A stretch of 42,740 nucleotides of DNA. Source: JAAYCB01 sp012744395 (lineage in GTDB: Bacteria > Planctomycetota > Planctomycetia > Pirellulales > Thermoguttaceae). The DNA lies in NCBI GenBank assembly GCA_028703175.1, contig JAQVNJ010000041.1:1-42740 (forward strand), in the 5' to 3' direction. Under the pieces are notes generated by a model, which had not been told where the DNA came from, did not search any database, and saw only the letters and a program-made list of their open reading frames with translations. Positions 34,947-42,740 of this stretch are shown piece by piece; position 1 is the stretch's first letter; the number at the start of each line of letters is the position of its first letter. The position numbers were made by a program, and so were the translations under genes.

Positions 34947-35112
34947 GGGTCCGCCCGAATCGCTAGAGCTTGCCGTGGCAAGGCCGTCCGAGGGGGGCGA
35001 CCTTGCCGCCTACCGCGAACCTCGGGCTGGGGCAACCCTGCCCGCAGCCACGGGAAACCCCTCCAAGCCAGATTGGATGAGCCTCTATCGTACATCGCCG
35101 CGGGGCGGACCG

Positions 35113-36099
35113 TCAATCGCCCGCCAGCGCCCGCACATGCCGGCACAAGTCGAGCATCTGGCCAACGCTCAGCTCTTCCGCCCGGGCGGTCGGCTGAAGT
35201 TGCATCGCGGCAATCAGCGCATCGACTTGGGGTTTGTCGGCGTGCCCCTTCAGCGCGCTTGAGAGTTCGCTCCGCAATAGCTTGCGGCGGTGGAAGAACA
35301 TCGACCGGGCGAACTGGTGGAAGAACGCCCGATCGGGAATCCGGCTCCGCCGCTCCTTGTCGAGCTTGATCTGGAGGATCGCCGAGTTGACTTTGGGGCG
35401 GGGCCAGAAGACCGAGGGGGGCATGACCTTGAGAATCTCCGCCCGACACTGGCTCTGGACCCAGATGCTCAAAGCGCCGTAGTCCTTCGTCCTCGGCCGG
35501 GCGACGATCCGGTCGGCCAATTCCTTCTGAATCGTCACGGTCATCAATTCCGGCGGGCGATCGAGTGCCAGCAGGTTGGAGATCAATGGCGTGGCTATCT
35601 GGTAGGGCAGATTGGCCGCCAGCTTGAAGCGGCGTCCGGGCGCCGCGCCGAGCTGTTCATCGACCCGCTGCAGAATCTCCGGCGCGAGCCGGTTCTTGTT
35701 CTTCAGCACGTCGCAACGCAGCATCCGCACGTTGTCCAGCCGCTCGAGCTCCTCGGCGGCGAGCCGATGGAGATCTACATCGATTTCGACGGTGACCACG
35801 GCCGCCACACGCGCCGCCATCAGGGCGGTCAGCGATCCGGTCCCCGTGCCGACCTCGAGCACGACGTCGTCGGGCCCGAGGCGCGCCGCCTCGGCGAGGA
35901 AATGCAGGAGGTTCAGGTCGATGAGAAAATTCTGCCCGAGCTTCGACCGCGGACGGATGCCGATCTCGGCGAAGCGTCCGCGAAGAAACGACTGCGTTTG
36001 CCTGCTGGAACCGGCGGCCGGCTCCGCGAAATCGCCGCCCGACCGGTCTGGGCCCCCCGCTGGCTGGTCGGGTCGATTTCCCGTGGTTCTGTCGGCCAT
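35113..36099 (-). CDS. rsmA: 16S rRNA (adenine1518-N6/adenine1519-N6)-dimethyltransferase RsmA
   Basis: A 328-residue methyltransferase that dimethylates two adjacent adenines in helix 45 of 16S rRNA during 30S assembly, using SAM. Motifs are KLGQNFLID (about 53-61), the SAM loop LEVGTGTGSLT (81-91), VVTVEIDVDL (acidic end of strand 2) and the catalytic NLPY (163-166). The C-terminal helical domain (SVFWPRPKVNSAI...) is intact. The first 35-45 residues are Pro/Gly/Ser-rich and longer than in the E. coli enzyme, so a later start is possible. It follows ribE by 46 bp on the same strand, probably as one transcript. Confidence 0.95.
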   Translation of the reverse strand: MADRTTGNRPDQPAGGPDRSGGDFAEPAAGSSRQTQSFLRGRFAEIGIRPRSKLGQNFLIDLNLLHFLAEAARLGPDDVVLEVGTGTGSLTALMAARVAAVVTVEIDVDLHRLAAEELERLDNVRMLRCDVLKNKNRLAPEILQRVDEQLGAAPGRRFKLAANLPYQIATPLISNLLALDRPPELMTVTIQKELADRIVARPRTKDYGALSIWVQSQCRAEILKVMPPSVFWPRPKVNSAILQIKLDKERRSRIPDRAFFHQFARSMFFHRRKLLRSELSSALKGHADKPQVDALIAAMQLQPTARAEELSVGQMLDLCRHVRALAGD

Positions 36100-36145
36100 G
36101 GTCGGTCCGTGGGAAGGGGTGATTTTGGTGACCGTCTTTGCCAGG

Positions 36146-36742
36146 TCACCAATTCTGCGATTCGGCGAGCCGCTGGACGTACTTGGCCAGGATATCGGTC
36201 TCCAGGTTGACCTTGTCGCCCGCCTGCATCGGGCCCAGCGTGGTGACCGCGAGCGTGTAAGGGATCAGGGCCACGCTGAACCGGTCGGGCTCGCAACCGA
36301 CGATTGTCAGGCTCACGCCGTCGACGGCGATCGAGCCCTTCGAGGCCATCTGGCGGGCCAACTCGCGGGGAACGCTGAACCAGAAGTCCGACCAATCGCC
36401 GTGGTCGATCCGCTCGATCAGTTTGCCGGTTCCGTCGATATGGCCGCTGACGAAATGGCCGCCCAAGCGGTCGCCCACGGCCAGCGCCCTCTCCAGATTC
36501 ACCGGGCTGCCGGGTTTCAGCATCCCCAGGTTCGTTCGCGCGAGCGTTTCCGGGCCGGCCTGGAAGGCCATCGTCCGCGCGTCCGCCTCGACCACGGTCA
36601 GGCAGCAGCCGTTGACGCAGATGCTGTCGGCGACTTTCGTGCCCGCGGCGATGTTCGGCTCTTCTACCACGAGGGTGCAGCCCGGCGGCTCCGGCCGAAT
36701 TTCGGCGATCCGTCCCAACGCCTCCACAATCCCAGAAAACAT
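36146..36742 (-). CDS. ribE: Riboflavin synthase (alpha subunit)
   Basis: A 198-residue enzyme, normal length, joining two 6,7-dimethyl-8-ribityllumazine molecules into riboflavin plus a pyrimidine. It has two lumazine-binding barrels: the first starts MFSGIVEALG and contains ICVNGCCLTVV; the second includes LGGHFVSGHIDGTG and ASKGSIAVDGVSLTIVG. The typical C-terminal helix is present. The start at 36742 is strongly supported by GGAGGAG about 8 bases upstream and by the universal MFxGIVE start; the longer open frame is not needed. It lies 46 bp before rsmA and divergent from eno. The other rib genes are not in the window. Confidence 0.96.
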   Translation of the reverse strand: MFSGIVEALGRIAEIRPEPPGCTLVVEEPNIAAGTKVADSICVNGCCLTVVEADARTMAFQAGPETLARTNLGMLKPGSPVNLERALAVGDRLGGHFVSGHIDGTGKLIERIDHGDWSDFWFSVPRELARQMASKGSIAVDGVSLTIVGCEPDRFSVALIPYTLAVTTLGPMQAGDKVNLETDILAKYVQRLAESQNW

Positions 36743-37110
36743 CTCGGCATCTCCTCCAGCAGGCGACCGGCGCGCGGGGGGCCGGGGTGGCCCCGGTTCT
36801 CGCGCCAAGGATCGTCTCTCATTGTGTCGCCCAGCGGCACAAACGCCGCCCAGACGACCGGGATCACCCCCGCCGGCAATCACGGCGGCTGGACGGAACC
36901 ACGAAGAAGTAATCCAAAATACCAGCCCCAGGCGGACCCCGCTAGCCAATCGCCGTCGAATCGGGCAGAATGGGCGGTTCCTGCAACGCCTTGGAGCCGG
37001 TGAGTTGCTCCGCCGGTGCAGAGTGGCTTCCCCTCCACACCGGTGCGTTCGAAACCGCTCGCGATACTCCAGAAGCGCCATCCACCCCCCCATTTTCAGG
37101 AAGAAAGACC
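36743..37110. other. Divergent promoter region between ribE and eno
   Basis: About 370 bases without a supported gene. It should contain the promoters of both genes. I looked for an FMN riboswitch before ribE and did not recognise its conserved core. GATACT near 37060 could be an eno -10, without a good -35. Confidence 0.5.
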
Positions 37111-38391
37111 ATGAGCTCAACCATTGTTGACATCACCGCACGACAGATTCTCGACAGCCGCGGCAATCCCACCGTCGAGGTCGACGTTCAACTCGCTGAT
37201 GGTTCGTTCGGTCGAGCGGCCGTGCCCAGCGGCGCCAGCACCGGCGTCCACGAAGCCTGGGAGCTCCGCGACGGCGACAAGGAGAAGTTCCTCGGAAAGG
37301 GAGTCCTCCAGGCGGTCGCCAATGTCAACGAGCGGCTGGCCGACGAGCTCTGCGGGATGGATGCCCGAGACCAGATTGCCATCGACCAGCGGATGCTCGA
37401 GCTGGATGGCACGGACAACAAGAAGAATCTCGGCGCCAACGCGATCCTGGGCGTCTCGATGGCCACCGCCCATGCGGCGGCCGACTACTGCGGTCTGCCG
37501 CTCTACCGCTACCTCGGCGGGACCGCGGCAAGGCTCCTGCCAGCCCCGATGATGAACATCCTCAACGGCGGCCAGCACGCCGACAACGCGGTCGATGTTC
37601 AGGAATTCATGATCATGCCCTTGGGGTTCGAGAGCTTCAGCGACGCGATCCGCTGCGGCTGCGAGATTTTCCACAACCTGAAGAAGGTCCTCCAGGGCAA
37701 AAAGCTGGCCACGAACGTCGGCGATGAGGGCGGATTCGCCCCCGATCTGAAGAGCAACGCCGAAGCCCTCGACCTGATTGGCGAGGCCGTCGCCAAGGCC
37801 GGCTACGAGTTCGGCAAGCAGGTCTACGTGGCCCTCGACGTCGCCGCGTCCGAGCTCTACGACAAGGACGCGAAGACCTACACGATGGACGGCAAGAAGA
37901 TCGATGCCGCCGGCATGGTCGACCTGCTCGCCGCGTGGTGCGCCAAGTATCCGATCGTCTCGATCGAGGACGCCTGCGATGAAGACGACTGGGACGGCTG
38001 GAGACTGCTGACCGAGAAGCTCGGCGGCAAGATCCAGCTCGTCGGCGACGATCTGTTCGTGACCAACACCAAGCGGCTCAAGCGGGGCATCGACGAGGGG
38101 ATCGCCAACAGCATCCTGATCAAGGTCAACCAGATCGGCACGATCACCGAGACGATCGAGGCCATCGAACTGGCGCGCCGCAACGGTTACACGAGCGTCA
38201 CCAGCCATCGCAGCGGCGAGACCGAGGACGCGACGATTGCCGACCTGGCGGTCGCCCTGGGCACGGGCCAGATCAAGACCGGCTCGGCCTCGCGAACCGA
38301 CCGGATGGCCAAGTACAATCAGCTCCTCCGGATCGAAGAGCAGTTGGGCGCTGCGGCCGTCTACGGCGGAAGCCTCTTCCAGCGCAAGTAG
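37111..38391 (+). CDS. eno: Phosphopyruvate hydratase (enolase)
   Basis: A 426-residue glycolytic enzyme interconverting 2-phosphoglycerate and phosphoenolpyruvate with Mg2+. It contains VPSGASTGVHEA (about 38-49), catalytic Glu206 in GDEGGF, and metal ligands Asp243, Glu286 (SIEDACDE) and Asp313 (GDDLFVTN). The base Lys338 (ILIKVNQIGT) and SHRSGETED (His366) are also present, so the active site is complete. The ATG at 37111 gives the standard MSSTIVDITARQILDSRGNP start, with AGGAAG upstream; the open frame extends further but not usefully. It is single on its strand, convergent with the glycoside-hydrolase-like gene. Confidence 0.98.
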   Translation: MSSTIVDITARQILDSRGNPTVEVDVQLADGSFGRAAVPSGASTGVHEAWELRDGDKEKFLGKGVLQAVANVNERLADELCGMDARDQIAIDQRMLELDGTDNKKNLGANAILGVSMATAHAAADYCGLPLYRYLGGTAARLLPAPMMNILNGGQHADNAVDVQEFMIMPLGFESFSDAIRCGCEIFHNLKKVLQGKKLATNVGDEGGFAPDLKSNAEALDLIGEAVAKAGYEFGKQVYVALDVAASELYDKDAKTYTMDGKKIDAAGMVDLLAAWCAKYPIVSIEDACDEDDWDGWRLLTEKLGGKIQLVGDDLFVTNTKRLKRGIDEGIANSILIKVNQIGTITETIEAIELARRNGYTSVTSHRSGETEDATIADLAVALGTGQIKTGSASRTDRMAKYNQLLRIEEQLGAAAVYGGSLFQRK

Positions 38392-38484
38392 GTTTGCTGC
38401 GGGTCGACCTCGCGCGGCAGCGTGGCACGGCAGCCAGGCCGCCGATAAGACTCGGGCCTCGAGCGCGGCGTTCACTCCCGCCGG

Positions 38485-41172
38485 TCATCGGCGGAGCAGT
38501 TTCACTTCCCAGGGCATGAACTGGACGCGCTGCGATTCTGCGCCCCGGCGGAGCGTCGCCTCCCCCGGCACATCGGCGGCGTTCACGGCGATCACCGCTT
38601 GGCTGCCGTCCGGGGCGCGGAACGCGCCGACCCGCACCGCTCCGGCCGGTTCCACGGCGGGCGGCGGGATTGCCGCGCCGAATTGTAGATAGGGGCGCCC
38701 CTCGCCGTGATAGAGCCGGACCCATTGCTCGTACAGGTCATGCTGCGGGGGCAGGCCATCGCGGAGGATCGGCCTTGGCGCGCCCTCGGCGTCGACCTCC
38801 GTCACCTGGAAGTCGTCGACCCAGAGGCGGCACGGTCCCTCGACGTGGATCATCACCCGCAACACCTCGGCCCCCGGGGCCGGCACCACCACTTCGGCCG
38901 AGACTTCCCGCCAATCGCCCGGCTGGGGAAACGGGAGCCTCCAGGCGCCGAGGCTGTTGAGTTGCGGGCCGAGGGCCGCGATGTTGATCGCGGCCGGTCT
39001 TTCCAGCCGCTCGGTGCGGCACCAGGCGGAAAGCCGGTATTTTCCGCCGCCGCGCAGGCCTCCTTCGCCGATCGGCAGATTCCGCGAGACCTGCGTGATC
39101 TCTCCCGCCGCCGTGTTTTCCAGGCGCAGGCTGCTTGCCCCCGAATGCCGGATGTCCGGGTCGCGCCGCGGCTGGCCGGCGAACCTCCGCTGCCGCCAAC
39201 CCGCCACGTGCTCCCATCCAACCGGCACGTCGCCGACCCACTCCTCGAACCCGCCGTGGGCCGGAAACACGTGCGGCTCGGCCGGCCAGTGCGGCACGAG
39301 GTGCGGCATCTGGCCGGTGACGATCAAATGCGCCGTCATCTGGCGATTTTCGGCTCGCGGGTTGCTCTGGAAGAGCGGCACGAACTCATGATACAGGTAT
39401 CCGAACACCGACTCGGCGCGGTGGTCCGGCATTGGGGACCTGCCGACGACTTCGTAATCGCGGTAGTCCTGGATGCCGACCTCTTGGAGAAACAACTCCT
39501 GCGGCTCCTCGTAACCGAGCACCATGTTCACCCCAGCCGCGCGGCAGGCGGCGAGCATCTCCGCCATCTGTTGGTGCGCGGCCTCGACGTCCCAGATTCC
39601 GATCCCCGGCGGGTGGCCGTGCCCGGTTGCCCGGCAGTCGCCCCCGAAGCGCATCCCCGCGCCGACGACCTGGTCGATTTGCAGCAGCTCGCCTCCGCGC
39701 CGGGCCAGCCCGACGGCGATCCCGGTGAGCCAGTCCCGCGACCACCGCTCGCCGCGGCAGAGCGTCGCCGCCTCGCCGCCGCGGTACCACGGCGGAGCGC
39801 TGAGCAGGACCTGTCCGTCCTTGCCGACCATCGCGTGCGGCATCGCCTCGCGCTCGAACCCGGCGCGGTCTTCCCATTCGAACGACCCATCCTCCCGCTT
39901 GCCGTAGCTGAGGCACCACTGGTAGCCCGAGGGCCAGAAGAAGGCGTGCCCTCCCGCGCGCCGCACCGCATCGATGCAGCGTTTCAGCCCGTCTTCCGAA
40001 GGATAGGGCGGAAAGTACCGGGGCGGCACCCAGGTGGCGACGCCCTCCCAGCCCCAAAAGGTGACGACCAACGGCACGCCCTCGAAATGCCGGCTCCAGT
40101 AGTTTTCCAACCACGCCTCGATCCGTTCCGGTCGCCCCAGCCATTCGCGGCCAAACCGCACCTGGGCCGGCCCCTGTTTAAGCCAATCCGGCAGATCGTC
40201 CCGTTCGGCCAGCCGCTTTGCGCACCACGGCTGCTTCAAGGCCCACGATTTATAGATCGCCGCCGCGTCGCGCCAATCGGCCGCCGCCCCGTGCGCGGCG
40301 CGAAACACGCCGGCCACCACGGGGAACGCCAGGCGAAACGGTTCTTTCAAATCCTGCCGCATCGGGTGGCGCCAACCCAGCACGATGCCGCCGGTCGTTC
40401 GTTCGGCCGCCAGCGTCTTGGGGTAACCGGCCGGGTCCTCGCAATACGTCACCGCGCCGCCTTTCGGCCCGTAGTAGCACCCGAATTGCGCAGCCAGGCT
40501 GCCGGGCTGCGTTCCCGCCGCCGCTCGTCCCGGCTTCCACTGGTGCGGGCGCTCCAGCACTCCGCCCTTCGTCGTGCCGAGCACCAGCCCATCGCCCGCG
40601 CCGTCGCCCTCCAGCGGCGCGGCCAGCGGCAGCAGCGGATAATCCACGCGCTCGACGATTGTCCCCGGTCCGCCCTCGACGCTGATGCGAAACCGGAATA
40701 ACCCGTCCGCCCCGGGCTCCACGCCACAGACCGCGGCCAGGTCCCGGTCCCCAATCCCCTCAAACCGCAGCCGCACGCCGCCCCCCTCGATCCGCTTCAC
40801 CCCCTTCGCGTCGCGCGAGGAGAGTCGCAAGGGCTTCATCGGATCGGCGCCGGGCGGGATCACGACCAGGCGAAACAGCTCTTGGCCCCCGCCGGCCAAC
40901 TCCAATCCCGCTGCTGGATCCGCCAACCGCAGCAGCGCTCCGGTCGCCCCGTCGAGCTCCAGGCGGGCGGCCCCGCTGCGGGCTTCAAGCACCTCGGCGG
41001 CGGCCGGCCCCCCGGCGGCAAGCGCGACGGCGGCAAGCGCGGCGGCAAGCGCGGCGGCAAGTGCGCCGATCGTGCCGCAGAGCTCCCGAAGCCGTGTCCC
41101 GGCAAGCGTCCGGTCCCGCAGGACCTGGAAGGTTCGTTGTCTGCCCCGGTCGAAAACTCGTCGCGATTCCAT
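38485..41172 (-). CDS. Secreted glycoside-hydrolase-like protein (DUF6259-type) with C-terminal CBM-like domain
   Basis: An 895-residue exported protein. A basic n-region is followed by an Ala/Leu h-region (about 36-55) and cleavage near PAAAE. A beta-sandwich N-terminal domain (about 60-290) precedes a TIM-barrel-like core (about 320-640; VPLVVTFWGWEGVATWVPPRYFPPYP, AFFWPSGYQWCLSYG, QIDQVVGAG, NMVLGYEEPQELF). A CBM-like jelly-roll follows (about 650-800; HSGASSLRLENTAAGE). The pattern fits the uncharacterised DUF6259 family; that label is from memory and less certain than the fold. Acidic residues in QIDQ and YEEP are candidate catalytic residues. The start is ATG 41172; a TTG 6 bases upstream is equally possible. 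It lies convergent with eno and 170 bp after the GYF_2 gene. Confidence 0.7.
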   Translation of the reverse strand: MESRRVFDRGRQRTFQVLRDRTLAGTRLRELCGTIGALAAALAAALAAVALAAGGPAAAEVLEARSGAARLELDGATGALLRLADPAAGLELAGGGQELFRLVVIPPGADPMKPLRLSSRDAKGVKRIEGGGVRLRFEGIGDRDLAAVCGVEPGADGLFRFRISVEGGPGTIVERVDYPLLPLAAPLEGDGAGDGLVLGTTKGGVLERPHQWKPGRAAAGTQPGSLAAQFGCYYGPKGGAVTYCEDPAGYPKTLAAERTTGGIVLGWRHPMRQDLKEPFRLAFPVVAGVFRAAHGAAADWRDAAAIYKSWALKQPWCAKRLAERDDLPDWLKQGPAQVRFGREWLGRPERIEAWLENYWSRHFEGVPLVVTFWGWEGVATWVPPRYFPPYPSEDGLKRCIDAVRRAGGHAFFWPSGYQWCLSYGKREDGSFEWEDRAGFEREAMPHAMVGKDGQVLLSAPPWYRGGEAATLCRGERWSRDWLTGIAVGLARRGGELLQIDQVVGAGMRFGGDCRATGHGHPPGIGIWDVEAAHQQMAEMLAACRAAGVNMVLGYEEPQELFLQEVGIQDYRDYEVVGRSPMPDHRAESVFGYLYHEFVPLFQSNPRAENRQMTAHLIVTGQMPHLVPHWPAEPHVFPAHGGFEEWVGDVPVGWEHVAGWRQRRFAGQPRRDPDIRHSGASSLRLENTAAGEITQVSRNLPIGEGGLRGGGKYRLSAWCRTERLERPAAINIAALGPQLNSLGAWRLPFPQPGDWREVSAEVVVPAPGAEVLRVMIHVEGPCRLWVDDFQVTEVDAEGAPRPILRDGLPPQHDLYEQWVRLYHGEGRPYLQFGAAIPPPAVEPAGAVRVGAFRAPDGSQAVIAVNAADVPGEATLRRGAESQRVQFMPWEVKLLRR
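41013..41063 (-). repeat. Four copies of a 12-bp tandem repeat inside a signal peptide
   Basis: CGGCGGCAAGCG occurs at 41013-41024, 41028-41039 and 41040-41051, with a one-base variant at 41052-41063; a 3-base insert separates the first two. Read on the minus strand it encodes the LAAALAAALAA... hydrophobic core of the signal peptide of the glycoside-hydrolase-like protein. The unit is a multiple of three, so copy changes keep the frame. Confidence 0.85.
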
Positions 41173-41342
41173 GTCCAAGAATACCCCACTCTCGTTTGCT
41201 CAGTTCGATCGGCCACACGCACCGCCCGGCAAGGCGGGACGGCCTCGATTCGATCGCCAGTCCTCGCGCTGCTGGATTGTAAGGCAGCCGGGTCGGTTGC
41301 CGCTACCCGGCGCGCGGATGGAACAGCCGGGCGCCGTCCCCC

Positions 41343-42497
41343 CTAGCGCCGGTAGCCAAGCCGCTGTTGGCACAACTCCGCCGCCAGCTGGAATGCGAGG
41401 AACGTCAGGTAGCCGGCCGCGGGCAGCGGAATCGCCAGCAGCAGGAGACCGAGCGGCACGGCGGTCTCCCAACCGAACCAGGCCGGATCGGGCTCGCCTG
41501 CCAGCCCGAGATGCGCGGCCGCATTGAGCGTCGCCAGCGACCCGAGGACGATCGCCGCGCCGTGGGCCACGCCGCTGAGCCGCCAGGCGAGTTTGCCCAG
41601 GAAGGAGAGGATTGCGGCCGCCTCCTCGCCGGGGCTGCTGGGCAGGCCGACCTCGATGCGCAAGCCCTTCGCGTTCCACGCGACCACGGCCGCATACTGG
41701 AAGCAGACGAACCCGAACACGGCGAGTGGCGCCGGCCAGGCCGCGCCGCTGGCCAGGGCGAACCCGGCAAGGCCCAACAACGCCGCCAGGCCGAGCGTTG
41801 TGAACGTCCAAGCAAGACTGTCGAGCGGTGCGGTCGAGGAAATCCTGGCCCAAGCCGTCCGGTCGAGTCGCTCCAGCGCCGGGTAGAGCCGCAACGCGCC
41901 GAACTGGGAAATCAGCAGCCCCGCGGCGCCCAGAGCGGCAAGCGGGACGGCAACGGCGAGCTGGCCGGTCTTCGACCCCAAGGCCAGCCCCAGGGCAATT
42001 AGACAAAACACGCCCAGGAATGTTCCAACCTGGCCGCCGATGCGAAACAAGACCGCCGTCGAATGCACGAAGTCCGCGTTGAACTGCTCGTGCGCCAGGC
42101 TGGAGAGAACGTCGAGTGGATGGCGAAGGGGCGCCGGCTCCACATCCCCGGGCCAGTCCGCGGCGGGCGGCCGCCGAGTCGGAGGAGGCTGCGCGGCACC
42201 GCCGTTCGACTCAACAACCGGCGGCGCTTGGCGAACCGGCAGTCCCGCCGCCAACTCGGCAGCCGCTTTGGCGACCGCTTCGCCGCCGGCCGGCGTCTGG
42301 TTTCGGCCGACAGCCTCCCCCGGGTCGCCGAACAGCCCCTTGACCTTGCCGGCCGGAATCCACTCGCTCATTCCCTCGCGCCAGACGAGCGTCTCTTCGC
42401 GCAACGCGCCCTGCGCGGCGAACTGCCTCAGTTCAACCGGCGAGATCGGTCCGCACGGCTGATCGTCTTTTGCGTAATACCACTCGATCTGGGACAT
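41343..42497 (-). CDS. GYF_2-domain membrane protein
   Basis: A 384-residue protein. A GYF_2 (DUF4339) domain spans about 5-57 (IEWYYAKDDQPCGPISPVELRQFA, then LVWREGMSEWIPAGKV). A Pro-rich linker (about 60-125) is followed by six or so membrane helices (about 155-375; VGTFLGVFCLIALGLALG, LAVAVPLAALGAAGLL, LAALLGLAGFALASGA, TAVPLGLLLLAIPLPAAGYL). GYF_2 domains bind Pro-rich peptides or serve as small beta modules on bacterial membrane proteins, and are common in planctomycetes. The function is unknown. The start at 42497 is the family's normal N-terminus. It lies upstream of the glycoside-hydrolase-like gene on the same strand. Confidence 0.85.
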   Translation of the reverse strand: MSQIEWYYAKDDQPCGPISPVELRQFAAQGALREETLVWREGMSEWIPAGKVKGLFGDPGEAVGRNQTPAGGEAVAKAAAELAAGLPVRQAPPVVESNGGAAQPPPTRRPPAADWPGDVEPAPLRHPLDVLSSLAHEQFNADFVHSTAVLFRIGGQVGTFLGVFCLIALGLALGSKTGQLAVAVPLAALGAAGLLISQFGALRLYPALERLDRTAWARISSTAPLDSLAWTFTTLGLAALLGLAGFALASGAAWPAPLAVFGFVCFQYAAVVAWNAKGLRIEVGLPSSPGEEAAAILSFLGKLAWRLSGVAHGAAIVLGSLATLNAAAHLGLAGEPDPAWFGWETAVPLGLLLLAIPLPAAGYLTFLAFQLAAELCQQRLGYRR

Positions 42498-42657
42498 GAG
42501 CCTGCCGCAAGCCGGGAGGGAGATTGTGCAGGGAATCGGCCACCACCATTCTCAATCGTGCCGTTGGAATTCAACAAATGCAAGCCTCCGGCGATGATTT
42601 GCCGGCGGCAAGGCCTTTGGCTGGTTATCGTTACGGAAATCGTGATGACGCACCGGT

Positions 42658-42704
42658 GGCGGCCTCCCGGCCCGTCGACACGGGCCTGCTGCCGGGAGGC
42701 CGCC
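42658..42704. terminator. Strong 14-bp inverted repeat near the right edge
   Basis: GGCGGCCTCCCGGC (42658-42671) pairs perfectly with GCCGGGAGGCCGCC (42691-42704). A second, nested stem CCCGT/ACGGG (42671-42684) sits in the loop. No U-run follows. It may end transcription of a gene outside the window, or be a structured leader or RNA element; the sequence cannot decide. Confidence 0.45.
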
Positions 42705-42740
42705 GCGGTTGCGGGTCGAACCGAGGGGCGGCATGGCAGC

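Noticed and set aside
36743..37110. FMN riboswitch before ribE
   Set aside because: Looked for because ribE is often controlled by one, but the conserved core was not recognisable and a strong simple ribosome site is present.
38707..40701. 664-codon plus-strand open frame
   Set aside because: Antisense of the glycoside-hydrolase-like gene, without recognisable domains.
42705..42740. tRNA-like GGTCGAACC near the right edge
   Set aside because: Resembles a T-loop but no matching acceptor, anticodon or D arm can be built around it.

Overview
The window is about 42.7 kb of GC-rich bacterial DNA. The gene content points to a planctomycete, probably a Pirellulales-like lineage. This is inferred from family content, not from a marker tree: a hydrazine-synthase-alpha-like protein with two haem-binding CxxCH motifs, Tat-exported Gfo/Idh/MocA oxidoreductases, a DUF6807 protein, a sialidase with Asp-boxes, PQQ-propeller proteins, a GYF_2 membrane protein and a short bS21. 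No rRNA, tRNA, CRISPR array or intact mobile element was seen.

Region 1 (1-11 kb) is efflux. On the minus strand a TetR repressor, a membrane fusion protein and an RND pump of the drug-efflux (HAE1) type form an operon; the pump runs off the left edge. Its promoter carries a near-perfect 20-bp palindrome over the -10 element. Divergently, after a decayed transposase, lie a CzcB-like adaptor and a CzcA/CusA-like heavy-metal RND pump. A broken ATP-dependent DNA ligase fragment directly follows the pump, then a small unknown gene and rpsU (bS21).

Region 2 (11-24 kb) holds large secreted proteins and housekeeping genes: the HzsA-like protein, a SprT-like metalloprotease with a divergent helix-turn-helix protein, a beta-propeller protein with what looks like a methyltransferase fold inserted between its propeller halves, a DNase-I-like lipoprotein, a HEAT-repeat protein and glycogen debranching enzyme GlgX.

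Region 3 (24-34.6 kb) looks like a carbohydrate-use island of exported proteins: DUF6807, a PHP-domain Tat protein, a sialidase-like enzyme, a large protein with two carbohydrate-binding-like domains, and two Tat-exported Gfo/Idh/MocA proteins, both departing from the usual catalytic motifs. Four of these are co-directional on the minus strand and probably co-transcribed.

Region 4 (34.6-42.7 kb) is mostly core: a small conserved-looking protein, rsmA, ribE, eno, then a secreted glycoside-hydrolase-like protein whose signal peptide is encoded by a 12-bp tandem repeat, a GYF_2 membrane protein, and a strong hairpin near the right edge.

No single complete new system stands out. The most unusual items are the propeller/methyltransferase chimera, the HzsA-like protein outside an anammox setting, and the exported carbohydrate island.
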